From an uncultured Prevotella sp. (GTDB taxonomy: Bacteria; Bacteroidota; Bacteroidia; Bacteroidales; Bacteroidaceae), in the NCBI GenBank assembly GCA_937877685.1, contig CALFGU010000062.1:1-7940 (forward strand): 7,940 bases of DNA, in the 5' to 3' direction. Shown piece by piece: positions 1 through 5,677 of this stretch. Position 1 is the first letter of the stretch; the number at the start of each line of letters is the position of its first letter. The notes beneath the pieces were generated by a model. It did not search any database, was not told the origin of the DNA, and was given only the letters and a program-made list of their open reading frames with translations. Made by a program: the position numbers and the translations under genes.

Positions 1-197
1 CGTCCGAGACCCACGGTGTATTCTCCGCGACCGCAACCGAGTTCGAGTACGATGGGATTGTTATTCTTAAAGAAGCGCTCGTGCCAGTGGCCCTTCATTT
101 CAAACTGCGCCTCAGTGTCGAGTGCTTGGAAGGGTGCTTCAAACACGTGGGGGTAACTTGCCATGTCGGCAAACTTCGAGAGTTTATTCTTGCTCAT
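1..197 (-). CDS. trmB: tRNA (guanine-N7-)-methyltransferase, N-terminal part, cut by the window edge
   Basis: TrmB uses S-adenosylmethionine to make m7G at position 46 in the variable loop of many tRNAs. Only the first 65 codons plus two bases are present; the 3' part lies beyond base 1. The visible protein opens MSKNKLSKFADMASYPHVFE, the characteristic start of Bacteroidota TrmB proteins. It continues with a KGHWHERFF segment (residues 36-43) and ends in the Rossmann SAM-binding loop LELGCGRGEY (residues 51-60), which is motif I of class I methyltransferases. The ATG at 197-195 lies inside the end of xseB, giving a 14-bp overlap (184-197), so translation is probably coupled to the ExoVII small subunit. 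Family assignment is from remembered family sequence and the SAM motif; completeness downstream cannot be judged. Confidence 0.93.
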   Translation of the reverse strand, partial: MSKNKLSKFADMASYPHVFEAPFQALDTEAQFEMKGHWHERFFKNNNPIVLELGCGRGEYTVGLG

Positions 198-369
198 TGT
201 TCAATATGTTTTCAAGTTCTTGGGTGGTTGCCGTAAGGCGCTCTTTGCAGAACGCAAGTAATTGTTGCGCCTCTTTGATTTGCGCGGCGAGCGAATCTAC
301 ATTAAGTGTGCCCGATTCAAGAGATGCTACGATTTCTTGAAGGCGCTGGGTGGCTTGGGTATAGGTCAT
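184..369 (-). CDS. xseB: Exodeoxyribonuclease VII small subunit
   Basis: XseB is the small helical subunit of exonuclease VII. Several copies bind the long C-terminal helices of XseA to form the active cytoplasmic complex, which degrades single-stranded DNA to oligonucleotides. The 61-residue protein is short but within the usual range of the family. It shows the diagnostic pattern TYTQATQRLQEIVASLESG (residues 2-20) followed by a second helix with LAAQIKEAQQLLAFCKERL (28-46), and an acidic polar tail. The gene follows xseA by 70 bp and overlaps the start of trmB by 14 bp, so the three are read as one unit. No Shine-Dalgarno sequence precedes the ATG. Instead four tandem 8-bp units end 4 bp before it (see the repeat entry), which could influence translation. 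Confidence 0.95.
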   Translation of the reverse strand: MTYTQATQRLQEIVASLESGTLNVDSLAAQIKEAQQLLAFCKERLTATTQELENILNNEQE

Positions 370-373
370 TGGG

Positions 374-405
374 GAGGTTTTGAGGTTATGAGGTTATGAG
401 GGTTT
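374..405 (-). repeat. Four tandem 8-bp units directly before the xseB start
   Basis: On the plus strand the units are gaggtttt (374-381), gaggttat (382-389), gaggttat (390-397) and gagggttt (398-405), with a further gagga after them. In the mRNA sense this is a run of AACCTC units ending in CCTCCCCA just before the AUG of xseB. The tract sits where a ribosome binding site would lie, and its CCUCC resembles the anti-Shine-Dalgarno sequence rather than its complement. Near-perfect short tandem units can vary in number by slippage, but no variation can be seen from one sequence. Confidence 0.8.
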
Positions 406-439
406 GAGGACCCTGCGGAATGTTATTCGTATAGATGCT

Positions 440-1663
440 TCATTCTACTCTTGTAGTGATTGTTCCTTGAGCGAATTGCGTTTCTAAGAGGTCACCAGAT
501 TTCAGACATTCAGCATTGGTCACGACTTTTCCGTTCAGGCGGGTCACGCTGTAACCAAGGGAGAGGATGTGTTGGGGGTCGGCGAGTTGCAAACTCTTTT
601 CAAGGAGCGAGAGATGGTGACTTTCCGTGCGCAAGGTTTGCTTGGTGAGCAACTGAATGGCGGTGCGGAGTTGTGCCAGTCGCTCTTGTTCTTGCGCCGT
701 TGCTTGATGTGCCAAAATGCGCAACTGTTGCGTGAGCACAAGCAGGTTTTGCTCTTCTCGCGAAAGGAATCGCTGGGCAGAAGTATAGAGTCGCGCCTCT
801 AATTCTGCCACAAGATCGACTTCATTACGGCGTTGCTCAATCAAGAATGCGGCTACGGCGGTGGGAGTTTTCAGTCGCGTGTGCGCTACAAAGTCTATGA
901 CCGTCTCATCACGCTCATGCCCAATTCCCGTAATCACTGGGATGGGGCAACACGCCACTTCACGCGCCAGGTTTAAGGATTCAAAACCATAAAGGTCGGC
1001 AGCCGCGCCACCGCCTCGGATAATCACAATACAATCCCAGACATTAGCGTCTTCACACACCGCTTGGAGAGCACGGATAATGCTTTCCTCCACTTGTTCT
1101 CCCTGCATGATGGCAGGAAAAAGGGTGCATTCAAAAGGATAACCCGATTGCGCGAGTTGGTCTTGGAAATCACCGAAACCCGCCGCCTTACTGCTTGAAA
1201 TCACGGCAATGCGGCGCAAGGGGCGTGGGAGTTGCAGGTTTAAGTTACCCTCTAAAACGCCCTCCTGTTCTAATTGCTCCAAAATCTCTTGCCTACGCTT
1301 GGCAATATCTCCAAGGGTATAGGTAGGATCTACGTCTGTGACCGTCAAGGAATACCCATAAAGCGGATGAAAGTTCACACTCACCAAGCAGAGTACCTTC
1401 ATGCCCGCCTGCAGGTCGGTTCCCGTAGCCATTCGAAAACGGAAGGCGATGTTTTGGTAAGCATTGCGCCAAATGTTTCCTCGTGCTCGGGCAAGGATAT
1501 TACTGCCACTCTCGTCCTTCTCAACAAACTCTACGTAGCAATGCCCATTGGATGCCACGCGTGCCTCGCTCAATTCCGCCGCCACCCAATAGGTGTCGTT
1601 GAAATTGGCTTCTACGGCCTCGCTTACGGCACAGTTTAGTTCGTAAAGACTGAGTGGAGTCAT
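440..1663 (-). CDS. xseA: Exodeoxyribonuclease VII large subunit
   Basis: XseA is the catalytic subunit of ExoVII, a metal-independent single-strand DNA exonuclease acting from both ends in repair and recombination. The 407-residue protein has the family's parts in order. An N-terminal OB-fold nucleic-acid-binding domain (about 1-110) opens with SLYELNCAVSEAVEANF. The catalytic core (about 145-275) follows, then a long helical region (about 275-370) that binds XseB, and a short C-terminal beta segment (LSLGYSVTRLNGKVV, then GDLL). Motifs seen are GDFQDQL with D165, RGGGAAADLYGFE from R216, and GHERDETVIDFVAHTRLKTPT from G248. By spacing, D165, R216, H249 and D252 match the catalytic residues reported for E. 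coli XseA (D155, R205, H238, D241). It is somewhat shorter than the 456-residue E. coli protein. An inverted pair of hairpin repeats lies just upstream, so its promoter region is probably within or beside that pair. Confidence 0.97.
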   Translation of the reverse strand: MTPLSLYELNCAVSEAVEANFNDTYWVAAELSEARVASNGHCYVEFVEKDESGSNILARARGNIWRNAYQNIAFRFRMATGTDLQAGMKVLCLVSVNFHPLYGYSLTVTDVDPTYTLGDIAKRRQEILEQLEQEGVLEGNLNLQLPRPLRRIAVISSSKAAGFGDFQDQLAQSGYPFECTLFPAIMQGEQVEESIIRALQAVCEDANVWDCIVIIRGGGAAADLYGFESLNLAREVACCPIPVITGIGHERDETVIDFVAHTRLKTPTAVAAFLIEQRRNEVDLVAELEARLYTSAQRFLSREEQNLLVLTQQLRILAHQATAQEQERLAQLRTAIQLLTKQTLRTESHHLSLLEKSLQLADPQHILSLGYSVTRLNGKVVTNAECLKSGDLLETQFAQGTITTRVE

Positions 1664-1706
1664 ATAATAGAGGTATAATAATCTTTTTGTTTTGTATAAA
1701 TAACTT

Positions 1707-1756
1707 CATACCCCCTCCCCTCCTTACGGAGGTACTCCCCCTATCTTAAGGGGAGA
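1707..1756 (-). repeat. Two-hairpin repeat, copy A
   Basis: Read on the minus strand, this copy starts TCTCCCCTTAAGATAGGGGG and ends GGGGAGGGGGTATG. It contains hairpin 1 (CTCCCC...GGGGAG) and hairpin 2 (CCTCC, loop gtaa, GGAGG). Compared with copies B-D, hairpin 2 has CCTCC/GGAGG instead of CCGCC/GGCGG: both stem halves changed together, so pairing is kept. It lies 43 bp upstream of the xseA start and is the inverted partner of copy B. The sequence inside the pair continues GGGGAGAACTAAG, which partly matches the outer flank of copy D, so the true repeat may be about 10 bp longer. Confidence 0.9.
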
Positions 1757-1844
1757 ACTAAGTTAGCATCTTCCGTCATAAAGAACAAATTGAAATTCAC
1801 TCAGTTCGTCAAGTGAGAGATGAAGAGGTATATCATTCTTTAAC

Positions 1845-1893
1845 TCTCCCCTTAAGATAGGGGGAGTACCGCCACAGGCGGGGAGGGGGTATG
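1845..1893 (+). repeat. Two-hairpin repeat, copy B
   Basis: This 49-bp plus-oriented copy has hairpin 1 (CTCCCC, TTAAGATAG, GGGGAG), a TA spacer, hairpin 2 (CCGCC, loop aca, GGCGG) and the tail GGAGGGGGTATG. It differs from copy C at 3 of 49 positions by hand alignment; two of the three are in the loop of hairpin 2. It is the inverted partner of copy A and lies 35 bp beyond the stop codon of the hydrolase gene. Its inner flank, read outward, is GGGGAGAGTTAAAGAATGAT, close to the outer flank of copy D (GGGGAGAGCTAAGAATGA). Confidence 0.92.
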
Positions 1894-1928
1894 ATACAAT
1901 AGTTATATTTAATGAAACAACACCAAAC

Positions 1929-2525
1929 TTAGCTAATGGATAAAAGTTCCTTGATTAAGGGCAAGACCACTTTATTCAAAATCTCATCGTTCAAGCGGTG
2001 CTCACCCTCAAAGACGGTGAAATGTTCCTTGCCGTAATGTTTGCAAAAGACGGGTTGAAACTCCCGTGTCACCTTATCGGCGTTGCCAAAGAAGGCATAG
2101 ACGTTTGCGCGTTCCTCGGGGGTAATTTTCGCAAAGGATTCTTTTTCCAAGGTCTTGAATTGGTCAATCATCACCTTATCAACCTTAAAATCCTTCGCCC
2201 CATCTTCGCGCTTGTTCAAGAAAGGATAGCGCCCCATGCCCTTGAACGTGAGCAAACGCGCCATCTTAAAACTGGGATTTACCAGAATGCGCTTCCTGCC
2301 TCGGAGCAATTCCGTATAGAATCCGCCCATCGAAGTGCCAATAATAAGATCGGGATTTTCCGTTTCCACCAAGTTGCGCAAGAGTGTGATAGCGTCAGCG
2401 GGAAGCACGGGAAGGTCGGGAGCAATTACCTTTATGCCATGAGAATACAGCATTTGGCGGAGCATCATTACCGTACCGGAAGAACCAGATGAGCCGAAGC
2501 CGTGGATGTATAGGAGGGTTTTCAT
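1929..2525 (-). CDS. YqiA/YcfP-like alpha/beta-fold hydrolase (UPF0227-type esterase)
   Basis: This is a single-domain alpha/beta hydrolase of 198 residues, the size of the YqiA/YcfP family of small cytoplasmic serine esterases. The first strand and oxyanion-hole loop are LLYIHGFGSSGSSG (residues 4-17). The nucleophile elbow is GTSMGG with Ser65. Spacing and context identify Asp150 in FFGNADKV and His176 in EGEHRLN as the other members of the triad. The HGFGSS-SG start, the IIGTSMGG elbow and the late GEHR are the family's signature; no signal peptide is present. The natural substrate of this family is not firmly known, so a specific reaction is not assigned. It follows mnmA on the same strand after 128 bp containing a strong palindrome, so it may have its own promoter or be a distal operon member. 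Repeat copy B lies just beyond its stop. Confidence 0.88.
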   Translation of the reverse strand: MKTLLYIHGFGSSGSSGTVMMLRQMLYSHGIKVIAPDLPVLPADAITLLRNLVETENPDLIIGTSMGGFYTELLRGRKRILVNPSFKMARLLTFKGMGRYPFLNKREDGAKDFKVDKVMIDQFKTLEKESFAKITPEERANVYAFFGNADKVTREFQPVFCKHYGKEHFTVFEGEHRLNDEILNKVVLPLIKELLSIS

Positions 2526-2540
2526 TGTCTAAGAGGTTAA

Positions 2541-2572
2541 GTTCGTTGCGACGGTGTCGCAACGGAGCGAAC
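2541..2572. repeat. Bulged perfect palindrome between mnmA and the hydrolase gene
   Basis: An 8-bp perfect stem, GTTGCGAC (2545-2552) with GTCGCAAC (2556-2563), closes a 3-nt loop. It is extended by an outer 4-bp stem, GTTC (2541-2544) with GAAC (2569-2572), with a one-sided 5-nt bulge ggagc. It lies 16 bp upstream of the hydrolase start. Neither strand has a T-run after the hairpin, so it is not a canonical intrinsic terminator. A bulged hairpin of this size is REP-like in shape, but a single copy is seen in this window. Confidence 0.6.
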
Positions 2573-2653
2573 GAAGGATTGGGAAGGGATTGCCAGGGAT
2601 GATTACTGTGCGTTTAGACAGAAGAACAGAAGAACAAAAGTTCATCAAATGCC

Positions 2654-3766
2654 TTAATGCTGCTCTGAACAAACTAAGTAAGCCCCTATACCGCGCTGAT
2701 TACCAATAATAACCCCTCCAACTAAGCGACTGCCAATATAAAGCACGGCGCTTTGCCCTGGGGTAATGGCGCTGACGGGAGTTTCCGTTCTAAGGAGCAA
2801 ACGGCCGTCATCAAGTCGCTCTATACGGCAAGGCACGGGTTGGGAGTGATACCTGACGCGCACCATGAGGTCAGCGGCTGAAAAAACTTCGGTTTCATCG
2901 ACGAATTGGGCATCTTCGGCAAAGAACGCTTGGGTAAGGAGTTCGGTTTCATCGCCAAGTACGATAGTGTTTTTCTCAGCATTGAGGCGCAATACGTAAG
3001 CAGGTTTTCCGAGAGCAATACCTAAGCCCTTGCGTTGCCCAACGGTGTAGAAGGGTACGCCTAAGTGTTGCCCCAATCTCCTACCCGCTCCGTCAACAAA
3101 GAAACCGCCTGCCACTTCATCAGCAAGAGTGGGCAACTGTTCGCGTAAGAAATCGCGATAATCGGCTTCTACGAAACACACTTCCATAGATTCTGCTTGC
3201 TTGGCGCGCCATTCGAATCCGCGTTCGGCAAGTACGCGACGCACTTCCGCCTTCTCCATCGTGCCGAGTGGGAATAGGCAACGGCGAAGTGTCGCTTGAG
3301 GCACACGCCAAAGGAAATACGACTGATCCTTACGCACATCGTCGCCCATCAAGAGGTAATCGTTTTCCCCGTGACGAATCGTCTTGACATAATGTCCCGT
3401 TGCCATGCGGTCGCACCCCAATTTATCCGCCAACTCATAGAGCAAGCGAAATTTAAAATCGCGATTGCAACGCACACATGGGTTAGGCGTGCGCCCCTGT
3501 CGGTACTCATCGAGGAAATACTGGACAATGGATGCACGAAACTCCTCGCGAACGTCCACGACATGGTGCTCAATGCCCAATTCTTGTGCCAAACGGCGCG
3601 CGCTTTCGATGAAGTCGGGTTCCGTAGTGCCTTCGGCAAATTGATGGGGCAAATCATAGACGCGCATAGTCATGCCTACCACTTCATAACCTTGTTCCTG
3701 AAGCAACAGACATACGGCGGAACTGTCCACTCCGCCAGACATGGCCACCAATACTCGATTATTCAT
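2654..3766 (-). CDS. mnmA: tRNA-specific 2-thiouridylase MnmA
   Basis: MnmA activates U34 of tRNA-Lys, -Glu and -Gln with ATP and inserts sulfur to give s2U34, taking sulfur from a persulfide relay in the cytoplasm. The chosen start, ATG at 3766-3764, gives 370 residues beginning MNNRVLVAMSGGVDSS, with the PP-loop SGGVDSS at residues 10-16. An in-frame GTG four codons upstream is possible but would place a GTGTTGCTC stretch before the conserved start. The catalytic cysteines are Cys100 in PNPCVRCNRDFKF and Cys197 in SMEVCFVEADYRDF, aligning with C102 and C199 of E. coli MnmA. The tRNA-binding TPNP region, ATGHY, KDQSYFLW and the C-terminal barrel (YTVGQRKGLGIALGKPAYV onwards) are all present. 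It lies 57 bp after the TlpA-like gene; a strong hairpin sits in that gap, 13 nt before the mnmA start. Confidence 0.97.
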   Translation of the reverse strand: MNNRVLVAMSGGVDSSAVCLLLQEQGYEVVGMTMRVYDLPHQFAEGTTEPDFIESARRLAQELGIEHHVVDVREEFRASIVQYFLDEYRQGRTPNPCVRCNRDFKFRLLYELADKLGCDRMATGHYVKTIRHGENDYLLMGDDVRKDQSYFLWRVPQATLRRCLFPLGTMEKAEVRRVLAERGFEWRAKQAESMEVCFVEADYRDFLREQLPTLADEVAGGFFVDGAGRRLGQHLGVPFYTVGQRKGLGIALGKPAYVLRLNAEKNTIVLGDETELLTQAFFAEDAQFVDETEVFSAADLMVRVRYHSQPVPCRIERLDDGRLLLRTETPVSAITPGQSAVLYIGSRLVGGVIIGNQRGIGAYLVCSEQH

Positions 3767-3779
3767 ATAGAGCAACACA

Positions 3780-3810
3780 GAGGGTGCGTCAAAGGTCTTG
3801 ACACACCCTC
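3780..3810 (+). terminator. Strong hairpin between the tlpA-like gene and mnmA, T-rich on the plus side
   Basis: The stem is GAGGGTG (3780-3786) with CACCCTC (3804-3810), one C/A mismatch, then GTCAA (3788-3792) with TTGAC (3798-3802), and a 5-nt loop. On the plus strand it is followed by ATTTTGTTTAATTTT, the form of an intrinsic terminator, but no plus-strand gene precedes it. On the minus strand, the direction of the genes, it is preceded by an A-rich run and followed by a poor T-tract. It ends 13 nt before the mnmA ATG. It may be a bidirectional or antisense terminator, or an element that tunes mnmA expression relative to the gene before it. Confidence 0.55.
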
Positions 3811-3823
3811 ATTTTGTTTAATT

Positions 3824-4351
3824 TTACTTTGTCAAAGCAACTTCCGCCTGATTCTGGAGCACTTCGCTACCAGGATAGCCACCCGTCTTGAAGTTGTCGT
3901 AGGCGGTGCTACCGTCCTTATTGAGAATCATGTAAGAAGGGATACCGCGCAAACCTAAACTACTGCAAAGTGCGCCCCACTGCTTGTTCGTGATGCGGTA
4001 ATGGTCGCCCTCAATCGTAGCAATCATACCCTCCCACTTTTCAAGGGGTGAAGTTTCGCCCGTAAGGTACACAAATACCACACCTTTCTTCTGGAGTTCG
4101 GGTTTGATTTCATCGATTAACTTCATCGCCTGACGGCAAGGGCCACACCAAGTTGCCCAAAAGTCGATTATAACCACCTTGCCTTCGTAATTCTTAGCAA
4201 GTTCGGAAAGCACATCTGTGCCTGCCACGTTCGCATCTACGGTTCTAACGACTGACGCTTTCTTTTCAGGAGTCTGTGCTACGACATTGGTGCCAAACGC
4301 AGCCATTGCGAACAGCGCAACAAAAATAAGGAGTTGTTTTCTCATAATCAT
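3824..4351 (-). CDS. TlpA/ResA-like thioredoxin-fold protein, exported
   Basis: This 175-residue protein has an N-terminal signal peptide: MIMRK, a hydrophobic run LLIFVALFAMAAFG, then NVVAQ, with likely cleavage after Ala25. The mature part is a thioredoxin-like domain. The strand KVVIIDFWATWCGPCRQAM carries the redox motif WCGPC at residues 68-72, and the cis-proline is Pro138 in RGIPSYMIL. This matches TlpA/ResA-family disulfide oxidoreductases, which keep periplasmic thiols reduced or act in cytochrome maturation. The exact client cannot be told from the sequence, and the short pre-domain region (26-50) is less than in many Bacteroidota TlpA proteins. A second in-frame ATG two codons downstream (4345) is an alternative start. 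It appears to be the first gene of the minus-strand series, with a -7 promoter box 21 bp upstream, and mnmA follows after 57 bp. Confidence 0.9.
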   Translation of the reverse strand: MIMRKQLLIFVALFAMAAFGTNVVAQTPEKKASVVRTVDANVAGTDVLSELAKNYEGKVVIIDFWATWCGPCRQAMKLIDEIKPELQKKGVVFVYLTGETSPLEKWEGMIATIEGDHYRITNKQWGALCSSLGLRGIPSYMILNKDGSTAYDNFKTGGYPGSEVLQNQAEVALTK

Positions 4352-4372
4352 TTCGTTTTTAAGTTACAAAAG

Positions 4373-4380
4373 CAAAAATA
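4373..4380 (-). promoter_or_regulatory. Bacteroidota -7 promoter box for the tlpA-like gene
   Basis: The minus strand reads TATTTTTG here, an exact match to the Bacteroidota -7 consensus TAnnTTTG. It lies 21 bp upstream of the ATG at 4351, implying a short leader. A convincing -33 TTTG at the usual spacing was not found. Confidence 0.55.
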
Positions 4381-4494
4381 CAACATTTCGGTTAGACGCA
4401 GAAGCGCAACTCTGTTATTTTTTCTTAACAGGCATAGAGAAGCGGGAATTACGCCCTTTCCGGAGGGCATCTTTAATAGGAAAAACAAAGTTAA

Positions 4495-4540
4495 ACTTAC
4501 GGCGCATTAAGTAAGACTTACGACGCCGTAAGTAAGACTT
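4495..4540. repeat. Nested palindromes and direct repeats upstream of argF' (CTTAC/GTAAG cluster)
   Basis: ACTTACGGCG (4495-4504) is the exact inverse of CGCCGTAAGT (4524-4533). Between them lies an odd palindrome GTAAGACTTAC (4511-4521). In addition TAAGTAAGACTT occurs twice as a direct repeat (4508-4519 and 4529-4540), 21 bp apart, about two helical turns. CTTAC or its inverse GTAAG therefore occurs five times in about 46 bp. The arrangement would suit a DNA-binding operator array about 70-120 bp upstream of the argF' -7 box, or a foldable repeat element. It does not match the E. coli ARG box. Confidence 0.6.
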
Positions 4541-4608
4541 CGTTTCAAGGAAATGAAGTGTAGCAAAGAATTACCTCCATTTATGAGCGATATGTTGGGG
4601 CAAAGTTG

Positions 4609-4616
4609 TATTTTTG
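4609..4616 (+). promoter_or_regulatory. Bacteroidota -7 promoter box for argF'
   Basis: TATTTTTG matches the Bacteroidota -7 consensus TAnnTTTG exactly. It lies 95 bp upstream of the argF' ATG, predicting a leader of roughly 90 nt. No good -33 box is seen at 19-20 bp spacing; the region around 4580 (TTTATG) is only a weak fit. Confidence 0.5.
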
Positions 4617-4645
4617 TGGTTTAATAGACACCTTTATAGGTACAA

Positions 4646-4675
4646 GCAGACAAGAATTTTACAAGATAAGTCTGC
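4646..4675 (+). promoter_or_regulatory. Hairpin in the predicted argF' leader
   Basis: GCAGAC (4646-4651) pairs with GTCTGC (4670-4675) around an 18-nt A/T-rich loop, inside the predicted untranslated leader. A shorter dyad ACCT..AGGT (4630-4641) precedes it. There is no T-run after it, so a terminator-type attenuator is not supported; a role is not assigned. Confidence 0.35.
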
Positions 4676-4711
4676 ACAACCCCTAACCCCTTAAACAACT
4701 CAAAACATTAT

Positions 4712-5677
4712 ATGCAAACATTCCTTTACGCAAAAGACCTTGGCAACCTCTCTGACGCGCTTGCCTTGGCAAAAGTAATTAAAAACGACCGTTACGCTTT
4801 CGAAAACCTCGGTAAGCGAAAAACGGCACTCCTTGTGTTTTTCAACAATAGTCTTCGCACACGCCTTTCTACGCAAAAGGCGGCGCGTAACTTGGGTCTC
4901 GATGTCATTGTGCTTGACGTAAATCAGGGCGCTTGGAAATTGGAAACCGAGCGTGGCGTAATTATGGACGGCGATAAGAGTGAACACCTCTTGGAAGCGA
5001 TTCCCGTGATGGCTTCTTTCTGCGACATTATCGGCGTACGCACTTTTGCGGGACTCACCAACCGTCAGGAGGACTACACAGAGCATGTGCTTAACCAGTT
5101 TATCCGTTATAGCGGCAAACCCGTGTTCTCTATGGAAAGCGCTACGGCACACCCGCTCCAGGCGCTTGCTGACCTCATCACGATTGAGGAACATAAGGCA
5201 ACGAAGCGCCCAAAGGTGGTGCTCACCTGGGCACCTCATCCCAAGGCACTCCCACAGGCGGTGCCCAATAGCTTTGCGGAATGGATGCGTGCGGGAGATG
5301 TGGACCTCGTAGTGACACATCCCGAGGGCTATGAACTTGATCCGCTCTTCGTTGGGGATGCTCGTGTAGAATATGACCAAATGAAGGCGTTTGAAGGCGC
5401 AGACTTCGTGTATGCCAAGAATTGGAGTTGCCCCGGTGTGACTTGCCCCGAAAACTATGGTAAGATTCTCTGCCAAGACCGCTCTTGGACGGTGACGGAA
5501 CGCCAGATGGCGGTGACCAATGACGCTCACTTTATGCACTGTTTGCCCGTGCGCCGCAATGTCATTGTGAGTGACGACGTCATAGAATCGCCCCGCTCGC
5601 TCGTAATTCCCGAAGCGGCAAACCGAGAAATCTCTGCGACCGTTGTGTTAAAGAAGATGTTGGACGCCATCCAGTAA
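4712..5677 (+). CDS. argF': N-succinylornithine carbamoyltransferase (ArgF'-type)
   Basis: This is the transcarbamylase of the Bacteroidota arginine pathway, carbamoylating an N-acylated ornithine (succinyl in B. fragilis) with carbamoyl phosphate to give the acylcitrulline, in the cytoplasm. The 321-residue protein is close in length to B. fragilis ArgF' (318). Carbamoyl-phosphate-binding motifs are NNSLRTRLST (45-54), HPLQ (147-150) and HCLPVRR (276-282). The ArgF'-specific segments NQGAWKLETERGVIMDGD (71-88), WAPHPKALPQAVPNSFAEWM (173-192) and IPEAANREISATVV (299-312) are present. Residue 90 is Ser in GDKSEHLLEAIPVM. The equivalent is Pro90 in B. fragilis SOTCase and Glu92 in Xanthomonas AOTCase, where mutation to Ser, Pro or Val switches preference from acetyl- to succinylornithine, so succinyl specificity is favoured. 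The loop at 239-247 carries two cysteines (Cys240, Cys245) and is about three residues longer than my recollection of B. fragilis. The gene stands alone with its own promoter. Confidence 0.94.
   Translation: MQTFLYAKDLGNLSDALALAKVIKNDRYAFENLGKRKTALLVFFNNSLRTRLSTQKAARNLGLDVIVLDVNQGAWKLETERGVIMDGDKSEHLLEAIPVMASFCDIIGVRTFAGLTNRQEDYTEHVLNQFIRYSGKPVFSMESATAHPLQALADLITIEEHKATKRPKVVLTWAPHPKALPQAVPNSFAEWMRAGDVDLVVTHPEGYELDPLFVGDARVEYDQMKAFEGADFVYAKNWSCPGVTCPENYGKILCQDRSWTVTERQMAVTNDAHFMHCLPVRRNVIVSDDVIESPRSLVIPEAANREISATVVLKKMLDAIQ

Larger units (their letters stand above)
1707..1893. mobile_element. Candidate non-coding inverted-repeat element (copies A + B with 88-bp interior)
   Basis: Copies A and B are inverted relative to each other, with their GTATG ends pointing outward, and enclose 88 bp (1757-1844) that is A/T-rich and holds no credible reading frame. 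The layout resembles a small non-autonomous element or a REPIN-like doublet. As RNA or extruded DNA the whole 187 bp could fold into one long stem closed by the two ~50-nt arms. No target-site duplication is visible at the outer edges. The pair lies between the stop of the hydrolase gene (35 bp from B) and the start of xseA (43 bp from A), so it could also terminate the former's transcript or carry the latter's promoter. Mobility is inferred, not shown. Confidence 0.45.
4352..4711. other. Divergent 360-bp intergenic region between tlpA-like gene and argF'
   Basis: No credible gene is seen here. The region holds a -7 promoter box toward each flanking gene, listed separately, and several symmetric elements. 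These are CTGTTA (4412-4417) with TAACAG (4426-4431) around a T-rich spacer, a small hairpin GCCCT (4453-4457) with AGGGC (4464-4468), the CTTAC/GTAAG cluster (4495-4540), and a leader hairpin before argF' (4646-4675). The leader immediately before the argF' ATG is A-rich with no Shine-Dalgarno sequence, as is usual in Bacteroidota. Confidence 0.8.

Noticed and set aside
1707..1893. Target-site duplication at the ends of the A/B or C/D units
   Set aside because: The outer flanks were compared by eye and no convincing short direct repeat was found, so no insertion mechanism is claimed.
1707..1893. The repeat pairs as a CRISPR array
   Set aside because: Copies are inverted, internally palindromic and unequally spaced, with no series of direct repeats and unique spacers and no cas genes.
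3296..3958. A 220-codon plus-strand open frame across the mnmA and tlpA-like genes
   Set aside because: It lies antisense to two clearly recognisable genes, its translation shows no family resemblance, and it has no promoter or leader of its own.
4700..5539. A 279-codon minus-strand open frame opposite argF'
   Set aside because: It is the antisense shadow of a well-conserved enzyme gene; the predicted protein is rich in His and Arg with no recognisable domain.
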